From Antedon mediterranea (Eukaryota > Echinodermata > Crinoidea > Comatulida > Antedonidae), in assembly GCF_964355755.1 (NCBI RefSeq), contig NC_092679.1, forward strand, positions 16,978,932 through 17,042,931: a stretch of 64,000 nt of DNA, read 5' to 3'. Positions within the stretch are counted from its first letter, which is position 1. Every line of letters begins with the position of its first letter. Shown piece by piece: positions 31,431 to 42,591 of this stretch. The position numbers and the translations under genes are program-made. The notes beneath the pieces were generated by a model. The model saw only the letters and a list, made by a program, of their open reading frames with translations, made no database searches and was not told the origin of the DNA.

Positions 31431-31821
31431 AATATCTAAATACATGTGTATTATGTACAATTATTTCTTTTTTGAAAAAATAAACATTAAATTGATATGT
31501 GAATACGTAAGTTATAATGTTACGTTAAATAGTTGGTACGGTTAAACAATCTTACACGTAGGCCTATATACAGATTATATTTTATTATTTATTAGATGAC
31601 TACCATAGGCGGAAAAGCATAAGAGAATAGATAATTATAGTAAATAAATATTGTATTTTTAAAAATACTTAATATTGGTTTTTCAATTTCCAAGTGTCGC
31701 TTCAATTTAAATGATTTATAAATTTAATTCTTATTTTTATGGACAAAATGTGTATCGAATAATTCAGGCCTATAGACATTTTCACCAAGAAAAATAATTA
31801 GACCGAAATATACCTCCAAAC

Positions 31822-31980
31822 AAGCCCTGTCTATGCTATCAAACTTTATGTGACAAAAAAATGTGATGGATATATGGACATGATGATGTCATTTCACTAC
31901 AATATTTGGGCTTATCAATACCATATTTGGGCACATCACAATTTTTTTGTTGAACTAGTTTGATAGTGTAGACAGAGCCT
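31822..31980. mobile_element. MITE family A, copy 5
   Basis: Ends AGCCCTGTCTATGCTATCAA and TTTGATAGTGTAGACAGAGC. The interior is as in copy 3. Confidence 0.8.
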
Positions 31981-32321
31981 ATCTGTGTATACAAAATATA
32001 TATGTTAACATATCATTAAGATTAATGTTTTCTTTATAATTTAAAGCTATATTTATGGTTTTAAATTTCTGATAAATAAATTAACAAGTTAAAAAATCTA
32101 TATTCTTACGATACGATACGATATGAGGAAAGTGTATTGCAATTTCAAAATACATTAAAATTGAAGTTTAACCAAATAAATTATGTAAAAAGATATAAAT
32201 TGTTCTTCATCTGTTTAACTTTAAGCGTAATTCAGAGGAAAAAACGTAACGTAATTATAGCGTAGCCTACCTACGTCAACGTGATTTCTGTTCTGTTGTT
32301 GAACAGACAACCATCGGGTAA

Positions 32322-32410
32322 GTTTGGTTCCCACTACTAGAGACTCACGGAAGATTTGACCAATCACAAGCGATGGATTATTCGAACTGTCGTTTGTGAT
32401 TGGTCAAATT
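32322..32410. mobile_element. MITE family B fragment
   Basis: It starts GTTTGGTTCCCACTACTAGA and keeps the paired CCAATCACAAGCGATGG and TTTGTGATTGGTCAA blocks. The right end is missing. Confidence 0.55.
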
Positions 32411-32493
32411 ATCTTTTCTAAACTCCACTGGGTTTGATTCTTATTCTCACTGTATATACCTATTTATACATGGTCTTAAAACAGATAAAGACT

Positions 32494-32659
32494 TAAGCTC
32501 TGTCTACACTATCAAACTAGTTTGACAAAATAAGCGTGATGATATACCTAAATATGGTAGTGATATGCCAAAATATGGTAGTGATATGACATCATCAGGT
32601 CCATATATGGGCACTTCACATTTTTGTCACATAAAGATTGATAGCGTAGACAGAGCTTA
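32494..32659. mobile_element. MITE family A, copy 6 (near intact)
   Basis: Ends AGCTCTGTCTACACTATCAA and TTGATAGCGTAGACAGAGCT, with TTA immediately to the left and TAG to the right. The best-preserved terminal repeats in the window. Confidence 0.85.
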
Positions 32660-33467
32660 GGTCTAACCACATTCAAATTGTTCTCCGTATGCGAAATGGA
32701 CTGAAATTAAACTAATCCAAACTTGCTTGAGCGATTTACCTCGATAATATAAGGCAAATTTTTTTCTTAATGTCTTATATACCTACTGTATGATAGAGAG
32801 GGAAATGGACAGACCAGGCAAGTCCCGGGACAGACAGACAGACAGCACATAATGTTTTTTGGCTGACAGACAAGCCAACTTCCCCTATTGCAAATGATGT
32901 GATGTGTCAAAAAAAGCTTTTCAACGACACAACATCATTAATCAATTAAACAAGCAAGTGCTGATCGAATTGCTTGGATGTAGGGACTTATCTATGCAAG
33001 TATTGTATTATCCCAACTCCCTCATTATAAGCTTATTAGATATTATTTTGTATTTTGTGCTTTTTAATTTCTTTCAAATTAAAGTAATAATCTAAGTTTA
33101 ACTTTATTAACAAATAATTACAATATGAACTTTTAGATACGGACAGAAAGAAACAGACGCGCCTATTTTATTGTAATTTTCAGGCATACATTTTCATTTT
33201 AAGTCCATGCCTCCACTTAATGTATCACTGACTGAACACCGAGTCGAATCATTTTAAATATTTGAAAAGACATGACTTACCATTCTTTGTGTTCTGAGCG
33301 TATGTCCGACTTCCCAAGGAAAACTTTTCTTCATTGCAAAACAACGTTTAATTAAACAAAAAACGCATGAAAGGTACGATTTAGCAGGAACAGTAAATTC
33401 GTAAGTTCAGAGCACTGGTATCAACAATGATTCCTTCACGACTGGTAAGATCGAAAACATGTTAATT

Positions 33468-33941
33468 ACGTAATAATACACCTGGAAATTACGTCACATA
33501 CCACCTAAATATACAAGTGTATCCCTACGGCAATTAGTTTATTTGTACGTAATAATACACCTGCAAATTACGTCACACATCACCTAAATGTACAAGTGTA
33601 TCCCTACGCCAATTTGTTTATTTGTACGTAATAATACACCTGCAAATTACGTCCCACACCACCTAAATGTACAAGTGTATCCCTACGCCAATTAGTTTAT
33701 TTGTACGTAATAATACACCTGGAAATTACGTCACACACCACCTAAATATACAAGTGTATCCCTACGGCAATTAGTTTATTTGTACGTAATAATACACCTG
33801 GAAATTACGTCACACACCACCTAAATGTACAAGTGTATCCCTACGCCAATTAGTTTATTTGTACGTAATAATACACCTGGAAATTACGTCACACATCACC
33901 TAAATGTACAAGTGTATCCCTACGCCAATTAGTTTATTTGA
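33468..33941. repeat. Six tandem copies of a 79-bp unit
   Basis: Unit starts are at 33468, 33547, 33626, 33705, 33784 and 33863. Each has TACGTAATAATACACCTG, AAATTACGTC and TACAAGTGTATCCCTACG blocks, and copies differ at only a few positions. Each unit holds a TACGTAA and a TTACGTC word. Confidence 0.95.
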
Positions 33942-35554
33942 ATTTAAATACCGTATTTATTCTAATAACTCCCCAGTCGTTTATTTTTCAGGGGGAGTTT
34001 ATTTGAGGGAGTTATTAGGGGGAGGCGTTTATTTTTTTCAAGGTAATATGGCAACATGTATAAATACAAATAAATACCCCATATATTAAAAAAAACAATA
34101 ATAATATAATAAGTGATAATTGTTTTGTAACTATTGTGGAGTACGGTAGCTTTGCGTCAGGGTGTTGAGTAATTGGTAATTGGTCAGGTTTCTGACCAAG
34201 AAGTGATAAAATACAGTAAAATTGCTTGGTAAATTGTAGATCATCAATGAATTATTCTACTACAAATAGAAATGTGTTGTAATACAATATTGTGCATATA
34301 TGCATGGGTCGGGCCATTCGAGGTAAACAAATATGTTAGTACATTAGCCACCATCCATTGGTCAATTCTAAAAATAGATCATTAATAACACAGACACAGC
34401 ACACGTTATAACTGACGTATCTTTATTACTGTAGTTAACACATAAGTTAAGAATTTGCTATTGTCATGGCGACAATCTTCATAATCAAGATTTTCTATAT
34501 GTCCTATCAACATTACCTAGTACTGATAATCGATACCAATCGATAATCGATGCATACCAAACATCATCATTATTATAGTAAAACTGCTTGAAATAACGGT
34601 TTACCGCAATCTAATTAAAATTGTAAATTTTAAATATACAATGTTATTCAAATAATATTAAAATTTTTACATTGATTATTCTGATTACAAAATATATTGT
34701 TTTAAAACCCATATAATGGTTAACCTTTTAATAGAAATAGTATTTCAGTCTATCTACAGTTTGTTTTAAAAACATACAGTATATCAATGTTAACCTTTTA
34801 GCTCCATTCAGTACAGCAATCTGTAGTTTTTACTTACAAAATCATATTATTGCCGTAAGGCGCCAGAAATAATACAAATTTTCAATTCTTACTTCTTTAG
34901 TATGTCTGGGTAATTTTCTTTTTTTTTAAAAAAGTATTTCAGTAGACTAAACTAGATTTTGCATGTTCAAATTACAGTTCCTATTTGTCATGTCCATACA
35001 GCCTCTATGTGTTCTCCTTAAATGACAACAGTGCTGTAATACTCTAATTACAATTAAAACAAAAACAATACAAATTTAAAAGATATACTTAATAATGGTT
35101 TCCAATTGTACATGACCGAATTGTGTACTGGGAATACATTCTTTATTCCTAGTAGAATACTTGTTTTAAAACCCAAGAACACAACAATTTAAGAAAGAAT
35201 TAAGAACCTCAGCTACATAAGTGTGATCAACCCATGTGCGACTATACTCAAATGAGAAAAAGGAAGATGATATGATGAAGAATCAGGGATCTAGTGGGCT
35301 GCGAACCAATAGAAATGTTATGTTTTTTTTTTGTTTCTTGTTGAGAACCATTTTTTGTTTGTTTTTGGAAATGAAATAATAATAATAAGAAGAAGAAATG
35401 TTATATCTATGGATAACCTGCACTGGGTTAGACTAGGGGGGTGGGGAGGGGCGATTGTCGCATGAGGTTGTGGAAAACACAAAAGAATTCTCTCTCAGCT
35501 TGTGGTGAGGTTTTTTATTACACTTGGACATGAATCATCTTGGTTTTAAGAATA

Positions 35555-35675
35555 AAGTTCTGTCTGCACTACCAAACTTTATGAGACAAAAAATATATAT
35601 GCAGACACGATGATGTTATATCACTACCATATTTGGGTACACTTTTTTGTGTCAAATAGTGTAGACAGAGCTTTA
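35555..35675. mobile_element. MITE family A, copy 7, in the HAAO 3' UTR
   Basis: Ends AAGTTCTGTCTGCACTACCA and AATAGTGTAGACAGAGCTT. It begins about 20 bases downstream of the HAAO stop codon on the minus strand, so it should lie in the mature 3' UTR unless cleavage occurs very early. Confidence 0.75.
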
Positions 35676-35695
35676 AAAATGCCAGGAGCCATTTG

Positions 35696-38600
35696 TTAGT
35701 TCTCCGGTTTCTTTTTCTTTGTTGGATCCTGGATGCAAACAAGACAAAGAGAATCCTCTTCCAGTTTCAAAGTGCATCTGTAAATACAAGAGAAATATGG
35801 TATAACATATCACCATGCAGTGGTATGAGTAGAGTAGTTAAAAATGGCCATCAAGGGTTTGGGTTCAAATCCTCAAACAATTTCGATGGCAATCAGAGCA
35901 TGGATCAGAATGATCTGAGACACTATATTCAAATAAGGTTGATTGATTGAATTTATTCGGTTCATACATAAAATACATTTTAAAATGGCACAGAAAACAT
36001 AGGAATACATCATTGTTAAAACAAACACCAGAAAAATATCACAAAAAAAACAGATGACGTCAAGCAAGGGAAACAGAACAAAATGAACCAAGGATAATTA
36101 GATAAAGTTTTACATTTTCAGTGTAACTTATTTCCATCTAAGTCCTTACGTACATTTAACTGAGACAAAATGTAGACATCATTAATTATAGTTATTTTAG
36201 CAATAATAAATGCAATTATTTTAAGTAAAAATATATATAAGAACATTTTGATACATCGCATTCTTAAAATATTCTTTGACTTTGTGTTTAAACAGCTTAG
36301 TAGAGGTTGTGGCCTTAATGCAATCTGGAAGAGAATTCCAGTTTTTTATTCCATTATAATAGAAGCTGGTTTGTCCAACACCATTTAGGCGAGGGATTTG
36401 AAAGTTATGTTTTCTGGACATTATGCACAATAAAGGAAGACGATGAAAAAAAATGGTAGTGGTAGGCATTTTTATGGCAATAGAAGTTTGAGTAGAGTTT
36501 GTAGGTCCTGGGTTCAAATCCTCGAAGAGCACTCTTCCATTTTCCAATGCTGTGGGTATCAACGATTGGATCTCAATAGAGATACAAATAAAATAAGCAA
36601 AAACAACATTAAAACAGTAAACTGGGACAGAAAGAATAGGGCAAGCTTTTAGAAAATAAAAACAAGACATTCTCAAATATTATCTTACTTTTCGCCAACC
36701 GGTACCAGTACACTGTCGTCTTTATTCAGCTCAAGTTTCTTTAGTTTTTCCTTTCCGACAGAAGCATCACATTTTCCTTCCTGCAATTTGAACAAATGTA
36801 AATTTAACAGAAATAAAATTCTCTTTAAATCCAAGTATAATGCATCTTGTAAGCTCTGTCTACACTATCAAACTTTATGACAACAAAATGTGCCCATATA
36901 TGGACATGATGATGTAGTATCACTACCAAATTTGGACATATCACTACCATATTTGGGCACATTGCCATGGTTGCAAAGCTAGGACTACTTTAGATTTGCT
37001 AGTTGTAGAGCAGCATCACCTATTAGGCAAAATCGCAGAATAAGGTCTATTCACGAATGGTTTACAAGGGGTGGGGGGGGGGGGGTAATACTTAGTAACT
37101 CTTGACAGATCCTGGCTACGGCCCTGGTATACAGATAGTTAATATAAAAACCAGATGAAAAAATTTTTCGGAAAAATTTGAAATATAAATTACCAATTGC
37201 AAACACCATGTTCCAGCAACTTCGGATGTGATTAACGCTTCTCCTGCACCATAAACTCTAACCTAAAATATAATTAATATAAGTTATTTATGGTAATTAC
37301 AAATTAGAAGTATTGCAAGGCCTCCAGGGTCGGTGAAGATGTGACTTTGTAGCAAAGATGATCCTCTGATTACAGTAGGCCTAAAAGTTGCAGGGGCGGT
37401 CGCAGGACTATTCTAAGGGAGTTGCCCCAAGAGTCCAGGGCTGTAGACACTGGGTATTTGACCCACAGCTGGCCCCTATTTCTTTAAAACTTTAAGGTAG
37501 GGCCCTTGGACCCACCTATAAAGGAGTACCCCTCTATGTCAGCTTATTTCACTTACACTGAATTGATTTTCTTCATCCCACAAAGTCTTGTAACCCCATT
37601 TTTTTATTTCTGTCAAATTTTCCGCAATCCATTCTTTTAAGTTAAATGGTGACTGTAGTTCTCGTTTTGTGTCTATTTTCACAGGTGGGTTTTCAGGAAT
37701 AGTGCCTGAAAAAGACAATACAGTAAGTGGACATGAATGAAATGACATGCTTTGATGGGTCTTTAAAGGGGTCCTCTTAATAGGTGTTCTACTGTATGCG
37801 TATATTGTATACAAACCTGGTATTGGCTTCCCAGTCTTGAACTGCTCAGATGCGAAGAAGCGTTTGATTATTGGCGCTAGCTGACTTCCAAGATCACCAC
37901 AATGAAACCACTCTTCATATAAGGACTCTGTTGTGCCGTCTACAAAATATCTGTTAAATTACAATTGATTGATTTAATAACCATTACACCTGCATTGGGG
38001 GACACCTTCACAATCTTACAAAGTGTCCCTTTAATTCTTTAAATTTCTCTGAACATGAATTGACCATATTATGTTAAACATAATATATTGCCAATTGTTT
38101 CATTCACAGGAAAGTTTCCTCTTATTAATAGAAGGGACACTAAGGGTTATACTGTAAAATATATTGAGTCAACATTAGACATTCGATTTGATTACATTCA
38201 CTTGTAAAAATCCATACAAAAATGATTACAATACAGTATATAAACAAATCATTAACATAAATTAACATAATTAACGATGACCTGACCTCAAACCATCTTT
38301 TTCGTCGTCTGCTCTCTCTCGTTCTACTACCAGACCTACTGTGTCTTTTTCACGCTGAGGTGAATGAGGAATAAATGCTGGTAACAAGAACACCTGAGTA
38401 AAAGGTAATTAATAATATTTCATTATTTTTCATATATTTCAATATTTTATACTATATGGCAAGGTTTCCACATCTTTACAAGCCCTTGCAAGTTTCTGTA
38501 CAGTGGAATTTTTTTATCTTTAATTTGTGTATATTTTGATTATTTTTCCAAAAAAGTATGGAAAATATATTTAAATAATGTATTATTATTATAGTAGGAT

Positions 38601-40877
38601 TTTTGGAATCAAGTCTTTTTTTTTGTTTGTATTTTATTAAACACATTTCTACACTAGGCTTATTTTTGCCTCAAGATGGTTAAATTAGTTTTAATAAATA
38701 ATAAATAAATATAATTAATAAATTAATGTTTATTATGATACACACTACATTATATCAACATCAATGCAAGCACAAAAAAAAAAAAGATTTTTTTCCCAAT
38801 TTTGTTTTTGAATATGCCATGATGATCTAGCCTTCGGCTATTATAAGATCTTTGATTGATAAAGAACTTTCTCTTTATAAATACCTTGATACTTTCCCAC
38901 ACTAAGCACTTCACACCTACCTCTCCCTCTTTTATGTGTATGTCTCTATGCTGGTTCTTTTCCACCACTTTCAGACGCATATCACCTTTTCTCATATAGA
39001 AAAACTGTAATAAAAACACCAAATGTTAAGCCATTAAATAAACTAATGTAATATATTTATGCTCTACAAAATTTGAATTTAACCAGATAGCTATCACATC
39101 AGTACAAGCTAGGTGGTCTAGAGGTATGGATGACAGTTATTGACAATGATTTGGAGGTCGTGGGTTCTAGTCACAACCATATTATATTTACTTACTTGTA
39201 AATTTGTTCATAAGTACAATTTTTGCCAGAGTACAGCAAAAGCATCTGACCATTTAAATTACTAAAATCATTCATAACAATTATAAATTGTACCTCCTCG
39301 CCTTCTTCAATGTGGTAATCTTTACGTTGGTTAGGCCCACCAACAAAGAACAATTTCAGTTGTCCCTTCTGATGCCTGAGAAAAGTTGTGAACAAAAAAG
39401 GTAAACATGGACATTTTACTTAAATTGCAGCCTAGTGTCAATTCTAAGTAATAGTTAACATATAAATTTATTATGAGCAGACTAGCTAGTTGGCAAAGTA
39501 TCAATTATGGCAAATCATAATATATTACTCGTAATCGGTGAAAATTGTTTACAGATGGTGCATGCATGCAACAAAGAAATATATTTATTAACTAGGTCTA
39601 TCTAGGCCTACTAACTACAGTACCAGGCCTACAAACTACAATATACGCAAAGCCAAATGCACTGGCCAAGCAAAAGTGTGGGCCTGTCACACCAAAATCA
39701 GTTCGGGCCAAAATCGGTCCGGCGGACCAGTTTTGGCTGCCAAAATAATAATAATAATAATAAATGAAAACTTATATAGCGCCGGTATCCTCCACCCATG
39801 TGGCGCTCATGGCGCTTAATCAGTCCGGGGGACCATTTATGGCTGCCAAAACCTGTCCGGCCGGACCAATTTTGGCCGCCAAAACTGGTCCGGCCTGGAT
39901 AAAATCGGTCCGGGCAGTAGGACTGTTTTTGGCCGCCAAATATGGTCCGGTCTTACAAATATATGGTGCGCAAAATGAGTCATAATGTATATATCATAAA
40001 AAAAAGGCCATGATTAGTCATTATTGAAAACTACGGGGATTTATTTGTTATTTTAATATTATAAATTAAGCCTGTTTTTTTTATTATCATTATTAGTAGT
40101 AACTCATCAATAATTAATACTAATTGTTAAGCTTTTTGTATACAATATGTATCTCTGCCTGTTTTTAATCCATTTTTTCTTTTTTAACATCTTCGTTTCC
40201 CCATGATGGATGTTAAAAACAATTTAATTTATTAATTATTTATGGTTAATCAATCAATATATCAATTCAATACAATTATTATAAAACAATTATCCAATAT
40301 TGATTAGGCTGAGGAAGGAAAAAGGCCTCAATCATAAATAAAATCTAGCTGGCAATATCAGCGTCTCATACCCGTTTATGTGAGTGTGTGACAGGCCGAA
40401 ATATGAGTGAACACCTAAGTCATGTTTTTAGATAAAATACATTTATTTATACTATAGTATTTATCCGACAAGATAACTTACTAATATATATCATGGGATA
40501 TTTTTCTAGCCATAAACAACTTAAAACAGCATCATAGGCCTAGTAATTCAATTAAAATCGACAGAAGAAAAGCCCGGACCGATTTTGGCAGTGGCGGACT
40601 GCTTTTGGCCACAATTTTAGAGCCAAAACTGGTCCGGCCGGACCGATTTTGGCCCCGGACCATATTTATCGTGACAGGCCAAGATCAGTTAAATTAGAAT
40701 AGGCGGCTGCATGTTGCAACATTGCAGCAGTATATGATAGCCTAGTCCAGTCACCATACATGCCTAGTTAGTAATGTTTATTTATTATACTCACATCATT
40801 TTGTTACACACAGGAGGCAAAAAGAATTGTTTATTTTCCTCAATCCATGATGAGATATTAATTACTGTTGCCGCCAT
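35696..40877 (-). CDS. HAAO: 3-hydroxyanthranilate 3,4-dioxygenase
   Basis: Non-haem iron enzyme of the kynurenine pathway. It opens the ring of 3-hydroxyanthranilate to give the precursor of quinolinate and NAD. 293 aa in 9 exons: 40795-40877, 39294-39375, 38921-39004, 38287-38393, 37817-37950, 37558-37706, 37194-37262, 36689-36780, 35696-35777. All phases fit. The N-terminus reads [20 protein letters not shown], then [19 protein letters not shown] with the cupin iron ligands His and Glu. FIPHSPQR carries the second His, and [18 protein letters not shown] and the C-terminal [17 protein letters not shown] follow. The length is close to the vertebrate enzyme. A TAA directly after VPVGEK is removed by splicing to the last exon. 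The start was chosen as the first ATG ahead of the conserved block. Confidence 0.95.
35820..36440 (-). mobile_element. Non-LTR retrotransposon 3' fragment with nearby SINE-like sequence
   Basis: The minus-strand frame 36221-36425 reads [20 protein letters not shown] then [20 protein letters not shown], the typical extreme C-terminus of LINE reverse transcriptase ORFs. A 3' tail runs down to about 35940 (AATTCAATCAATC). Pol III B-box-like words GGGTTCAAATCCTC occur on the plus strand at about 35860 and 36512. It lies in the last HAAO intron. Fragment only, no catalytic domain. Confidence 0.6.
36850..36964. mobile_element. MITE family A, copy 8, truncated
   Basis: The left end AGCTCTGTCTACACTATCAA is intact; the element stops after ATATTTGGGCACATTG with no right terminal repeat. 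HAAO intron. Confidence 0.75.
39109..39180 (+). mobile_element. tRNA-like SINE fragment
   Basis: A-box-like TGGTCTAGAGGTATGG and B-box-like GGGTTCTAGTCACAAC spaced as in a tRNA. HAAO intron. No matching copy seen elsewhere in the window. Confidence 0.4.
39681..40680. mobile_element. 1-kb non-autonomous DNA transposon with GGCCTGTCAC ends
   Basis: Perfect 10-bp terminal inverted repeats (GGCCTGTCAC...GTGACAGGCC). Subterminal regions on both sides are packed with GGTCCGGCCGGACC and TTTTGGCCGCCAAAA words in both orientations. The middle is AT-rich and non-coding. It lies in HAAO intron 1. No target-site duplication is obvious. Confidence 0.7.
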
Positions 40878-42591
40878 ATTTAACACTGACGTACGTAGCA
40901 CTGATCTTGGAAAACACAGCGCTTTGAAACCTTTGTCTCTTGCGCTTTATAAATGTTATTTATTATTATTATTATTATTATAATACTAAATAGGCCAGTA
41001 GGCCTACGAACAACTTTTATTACCGCTGATCTGCATTTCTATGAAAATGAAAGTCTATTGACACGTGAATAATTCAAGCGTGTCAAGACTTCACGCTTGA
41101 TTAAACATCCCGCATGTATACAAAAACTGTAGAGAGGAATTCCCTCCATTAAAAAAACGAAAAAAAAAAACACCGGAGCGTATTTTAGTTACTGGAGTCT
41201 ACCATTTATCGTATGCCTACCTTTGTCAAATAATAGGCTAAAATATATAGACACTTTAATAAACACACATTTTCAGTAGTACAGTATTGTTTTATATTGT
41301 GGCGAATGAATTCATAAACTTGAGTGGCCAGATGGGGTTTTCCGATGATCCAAGTTTAGTGTCTCATGTTATTTTTCACGCTGCTGTTCTAGCCCGCTAC
41401 GTCACACGAGATGATTCATTTATTAGATGAAATCAAGCAGCAGTTATAGTACTACACTTTGACATTTTTGCTAAAATGGAAACTCGACTATAATTTATAG
41501 GTACCAGCTGCATTTCTGGTATTTATGAGTCCCATGATAATACTGTATTTCACTGTCAGATAATCTATGAATTATTATCAAAACAGTCCATGAAAGTTTT
41601 TGTTTGTAATATGATACTTCACACTTGAAGTATCTAAGGCGTGATGAAGTGACCCCCAGACTTGACCTTAGCAATAAAATAAACTAAATTGAGTCTGTTT
41701 CATAACAAAGTTATTCGATTCTGTAACAAAATTCACATTAAGAGAAAAGAAACGTTTAATTATAACTCAAAAACCACATTGTCTGACAGACAATTGAAGT
41801 ATTTTTTGCTTTTAATTACATTTTTTCAGGTAAAATAACTATTTTGTGACAATAAAATGACACATTCAAAAACAAACTTCAAATAAAAAATATTTTTCAG
41901 AGGGACAATATATCTTTAAAACTGTTACGTCAATAAGCGAGCAGCGTTTTTTGTAAGAAATATTTCTTGTTTATTTTAAAGCTACAAATACTCCGCGGTG
42001 TATTTTACATTAATCGTTTAATCCTTTAACTTGAGTTGGTCCCCCATCCATCAAAGGCTTCCAAATTGAAACCCTATAAAAATCTACGGCCTGGAGTAGA
42101 CCTACGGTTCGTAGTGTATCATTTTAGTTTATATCGTGCGATCCTCCTGAATGGAAACATCCTGACTAGCTACGAGCAAGTATTGTTTATTAATTATTAC
42201 TTTATATTTTTCATTCCTATAGAATTGCCTCTCGTTTGTAAAACAGGAAAAGTGTCCCTTTAATAGGACGATTTTTACCATTTTACCATTCGAATACAAA
42301 AAGTACTCAACGAATCTTGTTTTATTTTATTTTGTCTATAGTTCCCATTAATTTATTATTTTTGATTTGATATCTGCTTTTTACATTTATTTTTGTTGGT
42401 GTTTTCCTTTGAGCACGGTCTTACTGAAAAACAACTTTTAGTTGAGTTAAGTATCCGTGAGTAAATAAAGCTTATTATTATTATTATTATTATTACGTCC
42501 CCTCTGAATAGAGGTGTCTCAAGTGGGTTCTACATAGCCTATGTCCTCTCTTTTTCACCCCCTAATATGTTTTTTTAGTTCATAATTATCT
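40878..42591. other. Intergenic region, HAAO start to NAA80-A end
   Basis: AT-rich, with no coding exon supported. A family C MITE fragment lies at about 41770-41922 (ending GAGGGACAATATATCTTTAA). A TTATTA microsatellite lies near 42470-42495. Confidence 0.5.
41770..41922. mobile_element. MITE family C fragment
   Basis: Inverted-orientation half element: AATTACATTTTTTCAGGTAA, AATAAAATGACACATTCAAA and the terminal GGGACAATATATCTTTAA all match the C family. Confidence 0.6.

Larger units (their letters stand above)
28833..35695. other. Gene-poor region between LONRF and HAAO (convergent 3' ends)
   Basis: No supported coding exon. It contains a MITE-like block (28949-29192), three tandem arrays (29319-29936, 30563-31430, 33468-33941), MITE A copies, a MITE B fragment and an inverted-repeat remnant around 33950-34090 (TTTATTCTAATAACTCCCC). 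The AT-rich stretch 34100-35550 shows nothing recognisable. Confidence 0.6.

Noticed and set aside
36683-36688. HAAO stop codon directly after VPVGEK
   Set aside because: The TAA lies inside a GTAAGA donor; splicing to 35696-35777 restores the conserved C-terminal block (LCLVCIQDP).
41074-41100. 9-base hairpin TCAAGCGTG/CACGCTTGA
   Set aside because: Arms are too short to stand out from chance.
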